A stretch of DNA of 19,729 bases from CAZYSK01 sp964649415. Its GTDB lineage: Bacteria > Chloroflexota > Anaerolineae > B4-G1. The stretch covers positions 1 through 19,729 of the forward strand of contig CAZYSK010000098.1 of the NCBI GenBank assembly GCA_964649415.1, given 5' to 3'. The notes under the pieces were generated by a model, which saw only the letters and a list, made by a program, of their open reading frames with translations, was not told where the DNA came from and did not search any database. The translations under genes were made by a program, and so were the position numbers. Below, one piece after another: positions 6,554-13,212 of the stretch (positions are counted from its first letter, which is position 1; every line of letters begins with the position of its first letter).

Positions 6554-7537
6554 GGCGTCACTCGGCGAGGGGGCTATCTGGAGGCGGACCGCAAGGGGAG
6601 GGGCTTCCGCTTGACCCAGAACCGGCGCGAGCAGGTTTTCAACGCGATGCTGGTCTATCAGAAGCGTCTTGCCGAGGAAGATACGATGGATTGGGGGGAT
6701 GTTCCCCGTCGCATGTGGCACTGGATCGAGGAAGGAAAGGTCAAGCCGCCCCAATACGACGTTGTCATGGTCGATGAGGTGCAGTTCTTTGCCCCCATCT
6801 GGTTCGACATCGTGCGGCATCTGGTTCGGCCCGAGACCGGCTATCTCTTCGTCGCCGCCGATCCGACGCAGGGCTTCTTGCGCCAGGGTGAGTCGTGGAG
6901 GTCCATCGCCGGGCTGGAGGTGCGCGGCCACACGCATCGACTGCGTCAGAGCTACCGTACGACACAAGCGATTCTGGCCTGCGCTTTGAGCTTCTACCGC
7001 CAGCGGCTGCCGAATGACGACGAGGAGCTCGTGTCGCCGGAACTTGAAGGGACACAGAAGGGTAAGCCGCCACGGCTCTTGCGATTTGACAGTCCCCAGG
7101 ACGAGAGGGCGCGTATCGTGAACGAGATCGCGCGGGTGGTCGAGCAAGGAATGTCCTTGCGCCACATACTGGTATTATTCGCCTCCTGGCAAGGGGTCGA
7201 GGCACTGCAGGAGGCGCTGAACCAGCGCCTTGGGCGCAACACAACGAAGGATCCCAAGGACACGCCCCCTGGGGACTTCATCCGCGTCACCACGATCAAC
7301 GCCAGCACTGGCCTAGAGAGCCCCATCGTATTTGTGGCCGGGATCCACGAGATGTTTGAGCAAGAGGGTAGTTTACTCCTGGGTGAGAATGAACGGGCGA
7401 AACTGGTCCGCGAAAACACGCGCAAGCCGTACATGGCTTTCACCCGTCGCGGTCAGCGGTTGATCCTGACCTGTGTGGGAGATGTACCTGCACCTCTACA
7501 GGCGTTGGCTCAGAAAGACTTGCTTGATACGGGCTAG
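6554..7537 (+). pseudogene. UvrD/Rep-like superfamily 1 helicase, N-terminus missing
   Basis: An open frame starting at the IS boundary encodes the C-terminal portion of an SF1 DNA helicase. Visible motifs in order are the Walker B/motif II VMVDEVQFF (about 6764-6790), the AADPTQ segment (motif III region), LRQSYRTTQAI (motif IV), TTINASTGLESPIVFVAG (motif V) and KPYMAFTRRGQRLIL (motif VI). Motif I (Walker A) and motif Ia, normally some 150-200 residues before motif II, are absent. The frame is open in helicase-like sequence from 6554, while upstream bases belong to the IS. The fragment could begin translation at TTG 6611, but without Walker A it could not bind ATP normally. The missing part is not found on the other side of the IS. 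It was probably the first gene of the plus-strand cassette that continues with tcmP. Confidence 0.88.
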
Positions 7538-7568
7538 TCTCCCGGTCGAGAATGACCGGCGCGACGAT

Positions 7569-7596
7569 TTGCATTTTGCCAACCAGGGTGTAGAAT
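7569..7596 (+). promoter_or_regulatory. Promoter of the tcmP cassette
   Basis: TTGCAT (7569-7574) and TAGAAT (7591-7596) are 16 bp apart, 60 bp before the tcmP start codon. The -10 element is part of a 16-bp near-palindrome (7591-7606). Having its own promoter would let the pair be expressed despite the damaged helicase and IS upstream. Confidence 0.55.
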
Positions 7597-7606
7597 ATGT
7601 GTTCTA
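7591..7606. promoter_or_regulatory. Operator-like palindrome over the tcmP -10 element
   Basis: TAGAATATGTGTTCTA has arms TAGAATA and TGTTCTA that pair at six of seven positions around a TG centre. The inner part resembles the GAAC-N4-GTTC pattern of LexA sites in several Gram-positive lineages, with one departure (GAAT). A repressor site is inferred from its position only. Confidence 0.4.
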
Positions 7607-7655
7607 GGGCGCTTTGTTCGACCAGATTTCCCGGACGAGACAGCGGGAGGAAGTG

Positions 7656-8543
7656 ATGCCCCACCATGAGTTTGGCGGTGACTGGACGGCGGAAAAACTG
7701 GAGCGGGTGCGCAAGTACCTCTCAGCCTACACAACCATCTTCAATAGCAACCCACGTGCGCAGAAACTGACTTGGTTCTATGTAGATGCCTTTGCTGGCA
7801 CAGGCTACCGTTCCAAGCGCCGGCGTCCACGTGCCCAGAGCCAGCTTATACCCGAACTGGCGGAACCGGAGACCGAGGCCTTCCTGAAAGGCAGCGCCCG
7901 GATAGCGCTGGAGGTCGAGCCGCCCTTCAAGCATTATCTGTTTATCGAACAAGATCTGGAGCGCGCCAGGGAACTGGAACAGATCAAGGCTGACTTCCCC
8001 GCCAAGGCCAGCAGGATACAGATCGAGGTGGCCGACGCGAATGATTTCCTTATGCAGTGGTGTGCGGATACCGACTGGCGGTTCAACCGCGCCGTGGTGT
8101 TCCTCGACCCCTATGGCATGCAGGTGGAATGGCCTCTGCTCGAAGCGATTGCCAAGACTCAAGCCATAGATTTGTGGATATTGTTTCCGCTGGGAGTGGC
8201 AGTCAACCGGCTGCTGACCAAGGCCTCACCGCCGCCCGATGAATGGGCGCAGGCATTGACTCGCGCTCTGGGAACGGATAGCTGGCGGAGTGCCTTCTAT
8301 CCGCAGCAGACAGTAATGACGTTATTCGGCGAACAAGACCTGCACAGCAAACAGGCGAACTTTGACCAGATCGGCAAGTTCTTCGTAGAGCGTCTAAAAA
8401 CCGTGTTCACTGCAGTGGCCGACAACCCGCTGCCGCTCTGCAACTCCAAGAACGTGCCCCTGTACCTGCTGTGTTTTGCCGCTGGAAATCCAAAAGGAGC
8501 ACCAACCGCTGTCAAGATCGCCCAGCATATATTGAGTAGGTGA
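7656..8543 (+). CDS. tcmP: Three-Cys-motif partner protein TcmP (methyltransferase-like)
   Basis: A 295-residue protein of the TcmP family, defined by being encoded next to a three-Cys-motif (Gp37/Gp68, DUF5131) protein, as here. It has a class I methyltransferase-like fold: motif I VDAFAGTG (residues 43-50), an acidic residue after the second strand in YLFIEQD (E97), and FLDPYG (residues 148-153) in the position of motif IV. SAM-dependent methylation is therefore plausible, but substrate and reaction are not established. The ATG at 7656 is chosen because GGGAGG lies just upstream; an upstream TTG at 7614 falls close behind the promoter and is less likely. The stop at 8541-8543 lies two bases from the next start, so the pair is surely co-transcribed and probably coupled. 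Confidence 0.9.
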   Translation: MPHHEFGGDWTAEKLERVRKYLSAYTTIFNSNPRAQKLTWFYVDAFAGTGYRSKRRRPRAQSQLIPELAEPETEAFLKGSARIALEVEPPFKHYLFIEQDLERARELEQIKADFPAKASRIQIEVADANDFLMQWCADTDWRFNRAVVFLDPYGMQVEWPLLEAIAKTQAIDLWILFPLGVAVNRLLTKASPPPDEWAQALTRALGTDSWRSAFYPQQTVMTLFGEQDLHSKQANFDQIGKFFVERLKTVFTAVADNPLPLCNSKNVPLYLLCFAAGNPKGAPTAVKIAQHILSR

Positions 8544-8545
8544 CG

Positions 8546-9295
8546 ATGGCTGCCGAGAGCAAGATCGAGTGGACTGAAATGACGTGGAACCCCGTCACGG
8601 GGTGCACCAAGGTTAGCGCGGGTTGCCAGCACTGCTACGCCGAGCGCATGGCCAAGCGCCTGCAGGCAATGGGCGTCGAGCGCTATCGCAATGCATTCCA
8701 ATTGACCCTGCACGAGGATCTGATTGAACTGCCGCTCAGGTGGAAGCGACCGCGCCTGGTCTTTGTGAACTCAATGAGCGATCTGTTTCACGAGGACGTG
8801 CCGCTGGACTTTATTCAGCGCGTGTTTGAGACGATGGTGCGCTGCCCGCAGCACAATTTCCAGGTGCTGACGAAGCGAAGCCGCCGATTACGCGAGTTGG
8901 CGTGTCGCATGCCCTGGCCGTCAAATGTGTGGATTGGTGTGACTATAGAAGATGCCAGCGTCGTCTACCGCATCCACGACCTACGCGCCGTGCCCGCGGC
9001 CATTCGTTTCTTGTCCTGCGAACCCCTTCTCGAACCATTGGACAACCTGCCGCTGGACGGCATCCAGTGGGTGATCGTGGGTGGTGAATCAGGTCCCGGA
9101 GCGCGACCTATGCGCCCTGAGTGGGTGGAATCCATTATGCGTCAATGCCGCGTTGCCGACGTGCCGTTTTTCTTCAAGCAATGGGGCGGCGTGAGGAAAA
9201 AGCGCGCCGGGCGTCGGTTGCACGGTCGAACCTACGACGAGATGCCTGCTGCATTCTTCGACCGGCCGACGGCTCAATCGCAGTTGGGGCCATAG
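8546..9295 (+). CDS. Three-Cys-motif protein, DUF5131 / phage Gp37-Gp68 family
   Basis: A 249-residue protein of the Gp37/Gp68 (DUF5131) family, known from phages and mobile regions. The hallmark IEWTEMTWNPVTGC is followed by the cysteine cluster C20, C27 and C30 (CX6CX2C), which resembles a radical SAM 4Fe-4S motif though with wider first spacing. Further family motifs are RLVFVNSMSDLFHEDVP, FQVLTKRS, WIGVTIED, FLSCEPLLEP, WVIVGGESGPGARPM and FFFKQWGG. The barrel-like pattern of strands fits a radical SAM-like fold. The start at ATG 8546 is two bases beyond the tcmP stop; a GTG at 8540 is an alternative. Together with TcmP it forms a two-gene module of unknown function, presumably modifying a nucleic acid or protein. 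Confidence 0.92.
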   Translation: MAAESKIEWTEMTWNPVTGCTKVSAGCQHCYAERMAKRLQAMGVERYRNAFQLTLHEDLIELPLRWKRPRLVFVNSMSDLFHEDVPLDFIQRVFETMVRCPQHNFQVLTKRSRRLRELACRMPWPSNVWIGVTIEDASVVYRIHDLRAVPAAIRFLSCEPLLEPLDNLPLDGIQWVIVGGESGPGARPMRPEWVESIMRQCRVADVPFFFKQWGGVRKKRAGRRLHGRTYDEMPAAFFDRPTAQSQLGP

Positions 9296-9418
9296 GTGAA
9301 GTCGGGAGAGTCGAGCGAAAGCTGCAGCGGCCGGGGCATTGGCTCCCCCCCTCTCACTGCGCAGGGTGATTGTCCTCAATACTTCTCGGATGAAAAGCTT
9401 CCGGCAGAAGGCTGGTAT

Positions 9419-9544
9419 CTACCCCAGGCTCAACCAGTACCTGTACGCCTCCAGCCACTCCGCGCCGGCCGAATCCGGGTCCACGAACTCCAACTCGGCT
9501 AAGCCCACTCGGTATTCTTTTCTTTCTCGACGCACACGAGCCAT
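9419..9544 (-). CDS. Possible small protein of unknown function
   Basis: A 41-codon frame from ATG at 9542-9544 to TAG, reading MARVRRERKEYRVGLAEL and continuing through FVDPDSAGAEWLEAYRYW. The composition (basic start, acidic and aromatic end) is protein-like, but there is no good ribosome-binding site, and the region upstream on this strand is the 24-bp tandem repeat. It could equally be the tail of a decayed gene. I recognise no family. Confidence 0.22.
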   Translation of the reverse strand: MARVRRERKEYRVGLAELEFVDPDSAGAEWLEAYRYWLSLG

Positions 9545-9561
9545 GTCAAGAGCCGGACGTA

Positions 9562-9657
9562 AATGCACCATTGATGTTCACAGAGACTCCACCACCTATG
9601 TTCACCAAGAATGCGCCACTCATGTTCACCGGAAATGCACCGCCGATGTGCAGCCAA
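9562..9657. repeat. Four imperfect 24-bp tandem repeats
   Basis: Units at 9562-9585, 9586-9609, 9610-9633 and 9634-9657 share the frame AATGCACC, four variable bases, then ATGTTCACC with a short tail; a fifth begins at 9658. The period is a multiple of three and gives octapeptide patterns on both strands (for example KCTIDVHR, ECATHVHR on plus and GEHRW-type on minus). No credible gene contains it. Confidence 0.75.
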
Positions 9658-9803
9658 ATGCACCATCCTCCCAGAGCCCGCCAGGGCGAGATCCGGTAGG
9701 CGGCAGCGAACGAGACTCACTTCATCAACATGATGCAAAGTCGGGTACTCTCCCTCAACTGTGTTGGTGGGCCAGAAAGGCGTGACTCAAAGGAGGCACA
9801 GCC

Positions 9804-11012
9804 GTGAACCGTCGCTGTCTTGGCATTGTCTTGCTTGTGACTCTTCTCTTGAGCGCGTGTGCCACCCCGGCCACACCATCGGCAACCACACGATCAGCAC
9901 ACAGGTCCACGCAAACGCCAACTCCCACCGCCGGGGCCACTCAAGAGCCTGCGGCGACCTCCACAGCGACGTCAACAACGAAGCCGACAATCTCAACGCT
10001 CAAACCAACCCCTGCGGCAACACCGACGCCTAACCCGTCCTTGCGTGACCTGGCTCAAGCTCGCGAAATCGCGATTGGCGCTGCGGTTTCAGCAGAACCC
10101 CTGCAAGATGAGGCCCTATACGCCGAGACACTTGCCCGCGAGTTCAACATGCTGACTCCGGAGAACGCGATGAAGTTCGAACCTCTGCGACCGAGCAGAG
10201 AGCGCTACGATTTTGACCATGCGGATGCCCTGGTTGACTTCGCGGAGAAACACGCGATGCAAGTGCGCGGCCACACTCTCGTGTGGCACCAGCAACTGCC
10301 TTCCTGGCTGACGGAGAGGGACTGGACGCGCGACGAATTGATCGAAATCCTGCGGGAACACATCACGACAGTTGTGGGGCGCTACCGGGGACGGGTCGCG
10401 GCGTGGGACGTGGTGAACGAGGCGGTTGCCGACGACGGTTCGCTGAGAGATACGATATGGCGGCAAGTCATTGGGCCTGAATACATCGACATGGCCTTCC
10501 GCTGGGCACACGAGGCAGACCCAGACGCGCTGCTCTTCTACAACGACTACGGTGGCGAAGTGTTGGGGCCAAAGTCCGACGCGATCTACGCACTGGTTCG
10601 AGATCTTCTGCAGCGCGATGTGCCCATACACGGCGTCGGTTTGCAGACGCATGTGAGCCTGGACTGGTTCCCAGAGCCGCAGGATATTGCTGCCAACGTA
10701 GACAGCCTGTCTGCCAACATGGACCGCCTATCTGCCCTGGGTTTGGTGGTTCACATCACGGAGACGGACGTGAGGATTGAGCGTCCTATCACGGAGGATG
10801 AACTCGCCAAGCAGGCTCGCATCTACGGCGCTGCGCTCGAAGCGTGCCTGTCTGCCCAGAACTGCAAGGCGCTGGTGCTATGGGGATTTACCGACCGTCA
10901 TTCCTGGATTCCATACGCTTTCCCAGGAACAGGTGCCGCGCTGGTTTTCGACGATGCCTATCGCCCCAAACCCGCTTACCATAGCCTCATAGATGGGTTT
11001 GCCGGGCACTGA
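9804..11012 (+). CDS. GH10 endo-1,4-beta-xylanase, lipoprotein
   Basis: A 402-residue secreted glycoside hydrolase family 10 enzyme cleaving internal beta-1,4 xylosidic bonds of xylan. The N-terminus is a lipoprotein signal (MNRR, hydrophobic LGIVLLVTLLL, lipobox LSAC with C19), so the enzyme should be anchored on the outer face of the cytoplasmic membrane. Residues 20-78 form a Thr/Pro/Ala-rich linker. The catalytic TIM barrel occupies about 80-400, with GHTLVWHQQLPSWL, acid/base E206 in WDVVNEA, LFYNDYG, QTHVSLDW and nucleophile E320 in VHITETD, then LWGFTDRHSWIP. The length is normal for a single-domain GH10 with no carbohydrate-binding module. The start is GTG 9804, with AGGAGG seven bases upstream. 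It stands alone, with no sugar transporter or regulator nearby, and converges with alkD 33 bp away. Confidence 0.95.
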   Translation: MNRRCLGIVLLVTLLLSACATPATPSATTRSAHRSTQTPTPTAGATQEPAATSTATSTTKPTISTLKPTPAATPTPNPSLRDLAQAREIAIGAAVSAEPLQDEALYAETLAREFNMLTPENAMKFEPLRPSRERYDFDHADALVDFAEKHAMQVRGHTLVWHQQLPSWLTERDWTRDELIEILREHITTVVGRYRGRVAAWDVVNEAVADDGSLRDTIWRQVIGPEYIDMAFRWAHEADPDALLFYNDYGGEVLGPKSDAIYALVRDLLQRDVPIHGVGLQTHVSLDWFPEPQDIAANVDSLSANMDRLSALGLVVHITETDVRIERPITEDELAKQARIYGAALEACLSAQNCKALVLWGFTDRHSWIPYAFPGTGAALVFDDAYRPKPAYHSLIDGFAGH

Positions 11013-11045
11013 GTTGAATGCCTCTCCAGGCCTGCCAAGGGACCG

Positions 11046-11918
11046 TTACTCCTGGCCCTTCCGCAGCGTCTTGACCGCGCTCTCGACCGAGCGGCGATCC
11101 CGGGCGCTCAGGGACGGGTCGGCGGCCCACTGCTCGTAGCGGGGCAGCAGGGGCGCGAACTCCGGCAGCAGCTTCTTGCCCATGCTACGTATAGCGTCGC
11201 ACAACACCCAGGTGGCCGCCGGATCCTCGGGCGGCACGTGTTGGGCCAGGAAATCGCGCACGGGCGCGACCTCTCCCCGGGCGGCCAGGCGGATGGCGAA
11301 GCTGACGGCCCGCTTGACGTCAGTCTCCTCGTCATGCAGCAGCCGCCCGATCAGCTCCAGGCAGCGCGCCGTGTAGCCGGGCTGCTTCATCGGCAGCCGG
11401 CCGAGTACGGTGACGCCGGCGCGCCGCACCCACTTGTTCTCGTCGGCCAGCCAGGGCTCCACGGCCGGAAGCCACGTCTCCGGATCGCGGCGCACGATGG
11501 GTTCGAGCGCGTTCATCGCCAGCCGGTCGGCGTCCTCCCAGGTGATGCAGGTGCGGCACAGCGCCATCACCAGGGGCAGGATCGTCTCCGGATCGGCCAA
11601 TTCCATCTTGCCCAGGGGCACGAGGGCCACGACGCGCCCCTCCCGCCCGTACGCGTCCCACAACAGGCGCACCAGGGGGACGAAATCGGCGACCCGCTTG
11701 CGGGCCAGCTTGCCGATCTCCTTGCCGATGGCGCTGAGCTCCGAGACTGAGATGCCGACGGTCTCCTGCTGGGCCCGTTGCTCGGCCTTGATCCCCGCGA
11801 TGCTCTTATGCTCGAGCTGAAGCCAGAGCTCGCGCAGCGCGTCGGCCGTGGCCTGCGGCTCGGCCGGGTCGTAGGCCCCAAGGATTGGGCCAACCTGTTC
11901 TGCGATCTTCGCTCCCAT
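11046..11918 (-). CDS. DNA alkylation repair protein, AlkD-like HEAT-repeat glycosylase
   Basis: A 290-residue all-helical protein of the DNA alkylation repair family. Successive HEAT-like helices run along the whole length (FVPLVRLLWDAYGREGRVVALVPL, AVEPWLADENKWVRRAGVTVL, ELIGRLLHDEETDVKRAVSFAI). The ITWEDADRLA segment (W127, D131) and WVRRAGV correspond in place to the aromatic/aspartate and arginine positions that line the DNA cleft in AlkD. Members remove positively charged N3- and N7-alkylpurines without base flipping. The start at 11918 is supported by AAGGAGA seven bases upstream. The N-terminal 70 residues are somewhat longer than in the shortest AlkDs. It complements tag functionally but is 7 kb away and on its own transcript, or shares one with the MerR gene upstream. 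Confidence 0.85.
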   Translation of the reverse strand: MGAKIAEQVGPILGAYDPAEPQATADALRELWLQLEHKSIAGIKAEQRAQQETVGISVSELSAIGKEIGKLARKRVADFVPLVRLLWDAYGREGRVVALVPLGKMELADPETILPLVMALCRTCITWEDADRLAMNALEPIVRRDPETWLPAVEPWLADENKWVRRAGVTVLGRLPMKQPGYTARCLELIGRLLHDEETDVKRAVSFAIRLAARGEVAPVRDFLAQHVPPEDPAATWVLCDAIRSMGKKLLPEFAPLLPRYEQWAADPSLSARDRRSVESAVKTLRKGQE

Positions 11919-12007
11919 CGCTGTCTCCTTTCTCCGTCAAGATGGCCTATGCTGCGGATGTGCGGTGCAAATCCCAAACCCCAAAGCCCAAGCATCAACG
12001 CCCGAAT

Positions 12008-12046
12008 CTCAGGCCCCCGGCCGGGTCGGACAGCCGGGAGCCTGAG
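12008..12046 (-). terminator. Stem-loop after the MerR gene
   Basis: CTCAGGCCCCCGGC (12008-12021) and GCCGGGAGCCTGAG (12033-12046) pair at 13 of 14 positions around an 11-nt loop. It begins 12 bp beyond the stop of the MerR gene. No T-run follows on the minus strand, so it is a transcript-end hairpin rather than a textbook intrinsic terminator. Confidence 0.55.
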
Positions 12047-12057
12047 ACGTGCGCCGC

Positions 12058-12870
12058 TTACGCCTTCTCCACGGGGAACTGTATCTCCGTGATGTAGGTC
12101 GACGGATCGGGGCCGGACTCCGGCCCCTGGAGGTACACCTCCCGCACCGGGCCGGCCACGCGATAGCCGTTGGCCTCGGCCCAGGCCATCAACTGGCCGT
12201 ACGTCCCGCCCACGGTCTCATAGCCGCCCGCGTGGATGAGGCACGCCATCTGCTCGACGGCCGGCAGCTCCCGCGCCTGCACGCGCTCGTCCGCGGGCAC
12301 CGCCCCGGCAACCGGCGCGGCGATCTCGGTGTCCATCTTCCCCTCGCGGAACTCCTCATCGTAGTAGATTGCGAAGGGAGGGCCGGCCGGGGCGATGCTG
12401 TGTCGGCAAAGGTGGCCGAAGACCTCGTCGAAGAGCTGGCTGATGCCGCTGACTGGAACGGTATCCCGGACCGAGACGACCGCCTGGGCCGGGATGCTCT
12501 TGATCACGACTTCCTGGGTAGACATGGCTTCCTCCTGTTCGATCTGTCTCAGCCGCCACTCGACGCGCGCCAGCCGCGCCTGTTCCTCCTCTAACCGCCC
12601 CTGGATCTCGACCTGCTTCAGCCGAAGCATACCGCGGATCTGATCTGGCGACAGGTCGCCGTCGATCAGTTGAGCGATCTGCTCCAGCGAAAGCCCCAGG
12701 TCCTTGAGCGCCAGGATGCGGTTGAGGCGGGGCAACTGGCTGGCCGAGTAGTAGCGGTAACCGGTGAAGCGGTCTATCTCTGCCGGCTTGAGCAGACCGA
12801 TCTTGTCGTAGTAGCGCAGTGTCTTCACCGTCACCCGGCTGAACCTAGAGAACTGACCAATCTTGAACAT
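12058..12870 (-). CDS. MerR-family regulator with GyrI-like effector domain
   Basis: A 270-residue BmrR-like activator. Residues 1-70 are the MerR winged helix (MFKIGQFSRFSRVTVKTLRY, then YDKIGLLKPAEID and TGYRYY). A dimerisation coiled coil follows (about 75-120, ending VEWRLRQIEQEE). Residues 120-270 form a GyrI-like ligand-binding domain (VVIKSIPAQAVVSVRDTVP; MACLIHAGGYETVGGTYGQL; REVYLQGPESGPDPSTYITEIQFPV). Such proteins usually bind hydrophobic cations or drugs and activate efflux genes. The start at 12870 fits the domain and follows GGAGAGGATAC; the frame stays open to 12954 but that part would be leader. Its own promoter carries a MerR-type 19-bp spacer with dyad. No transporter is adjacent, so the target beyond itself is unknown; alkD, 139 bp downstream in the same direction, is a candidate. 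Confidence 0.93.
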   Translation of the reverse strand: MFKIGQFSRFSRVTVKTLRYYDKIGLLKPAEIDRFTGYRYYSASQLPRLNRILALKDLGLSLEQIAQLIDGDLSPDQIRGMLRLKQVEIQGRLEEEQARLARVEWRLRQIEQEEAMSTQEVVIKSIPAQAVVSVRDTVPVSGISQLFDEVFGHLCRHSIAPAGPPFAIYYDEEFREGKMDTEIAAPVAGAVPADERVQARELPAVEQMACLIHAGGYETVGGTYGQLMAWAEANGYRVAGPVREVYLQGPESGPDPSTYITEIQFPVEKA

Positions 12871-12959
12871 GTATCCTCTCCGTGCACGACTTGAACTGAA
12901 GGCCTTCTGCGTGAAAGCCCAGACATCCGCATCGGCCACGTCCCGGGCTCTCACGCTCC

Positions 12960-12990
12960 ATTATACACCCTCCAGTAGGGGGAGAGTCAA
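12960..12990 (-). promoter_or_regulatory. MerR-type promoter/operator with 19-bp spacer
   Basis: On the minus strand TTGACT (12985-12990) and perfect TATAAT (12960-12965) are 19 bp apart. The spacer CTCCCCCTACTGGAGGGTG contains the dyad CTCCC/GGAGGG. An over-long 19-bp spacer holding a dyad is the signature of promoters activated by MerR-family DNA distortion, and the CTCCC-type half-site is like that of BmrR/BltR relatives. It lies about 90 bp upstream of the regulator's start codon, indicating autoregulation. Confidence 0.88.
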
Positions 12991-13036
12991 GACCCAACAG
13001 GCAGGATTTCGCCACCAGTGGGCATCTCCTCATCCC

Positions 13037-13070
13037 AGAAACCAGGTTTTTCGGAAAAAACCTGGTTTCT
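13037..13070. repeat. Perfect 15-bp hairpin H3 (AGAAACCAGG type)
   Basis: AGAAACCAGGTTTTT (13037-13051) and its exact reverse complement (13056-13070) surround the loop CGGA. The architecture (15-bp stem, 4-nt loop, AGA start, T-rich loop side) is the same as in H1 and H2, but the stem sequence differs. It lies in the intergenic region upstream of the MerR promoter. Confidence 0.9.
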
Positions 13071-13134
13071 AGCAATCGCACGAACAAAAGTTCTAATGTC
13101 AAGCGATTGGTACCGGGGAATCGTATTGCTTCAT

Positions 13135-13201
13135 CAGACAGGATTAACATCATTTACAGGATGATAGGTTGCAATCTTGTGAATCCTGTAAATCCTGTCC
13201 A
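13135..13201. repeat. Dispersed inverted repeat, copy B (ACAGGATT type)
   Basis: Its reverse complement matches copy A (3894-3963) over essentially the whole length. The outer arms TGGACAGGATTTACAGGATT and TTAATCCTGTCTG are shared exactly; differences lie in the centre. It begins 12 bp after the stop of the minus-strand radical SAM gene at 13213, mirroring copy A's position behind another gene. Confidence 0.88.
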
Positions 13202-13212
13202 GGTCGGCGGTT

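Larger units (their letters stand above)
9296..9803. other. Gene-poor stretch between the three-Cys cassette and the xylanase
   Basis: About 500 bp without a recognisable gene. It contains a 24-bp imperfect tandem repeat (9562-9657), a weak 41-codon minus-strand frame (9419-9544) and, at its right end, the ribosome-binding site AGGAGG (9791-9796) of the xylanase. I see no clear terminator after the DUF5131 gene and no convincing promoter for the xylanase. Confidence 0.6.

Noticed and set aside
9562..9657. A CRISPR array
   Set aside because: The units are contiguous and imperfect, with no unique spacers; it is a simple tandem repeat, and no cas genes are present.
9499..9738. A 79-codon minus-strand frame containing the GEH-type octapeptide repeat
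   Set aside because: The repeat makes open frames on both strands. There is no ribosome-binding site or flanking domain, so coding is not supported.
13037..13070. An intrinsic terminator
   Set aside because: The hairpin is perfect but stands more than 140 bp from the stop of the nearest gene end facing it and lacks a T-run after the stem in the useful direction; a dispersed repeat fits better.
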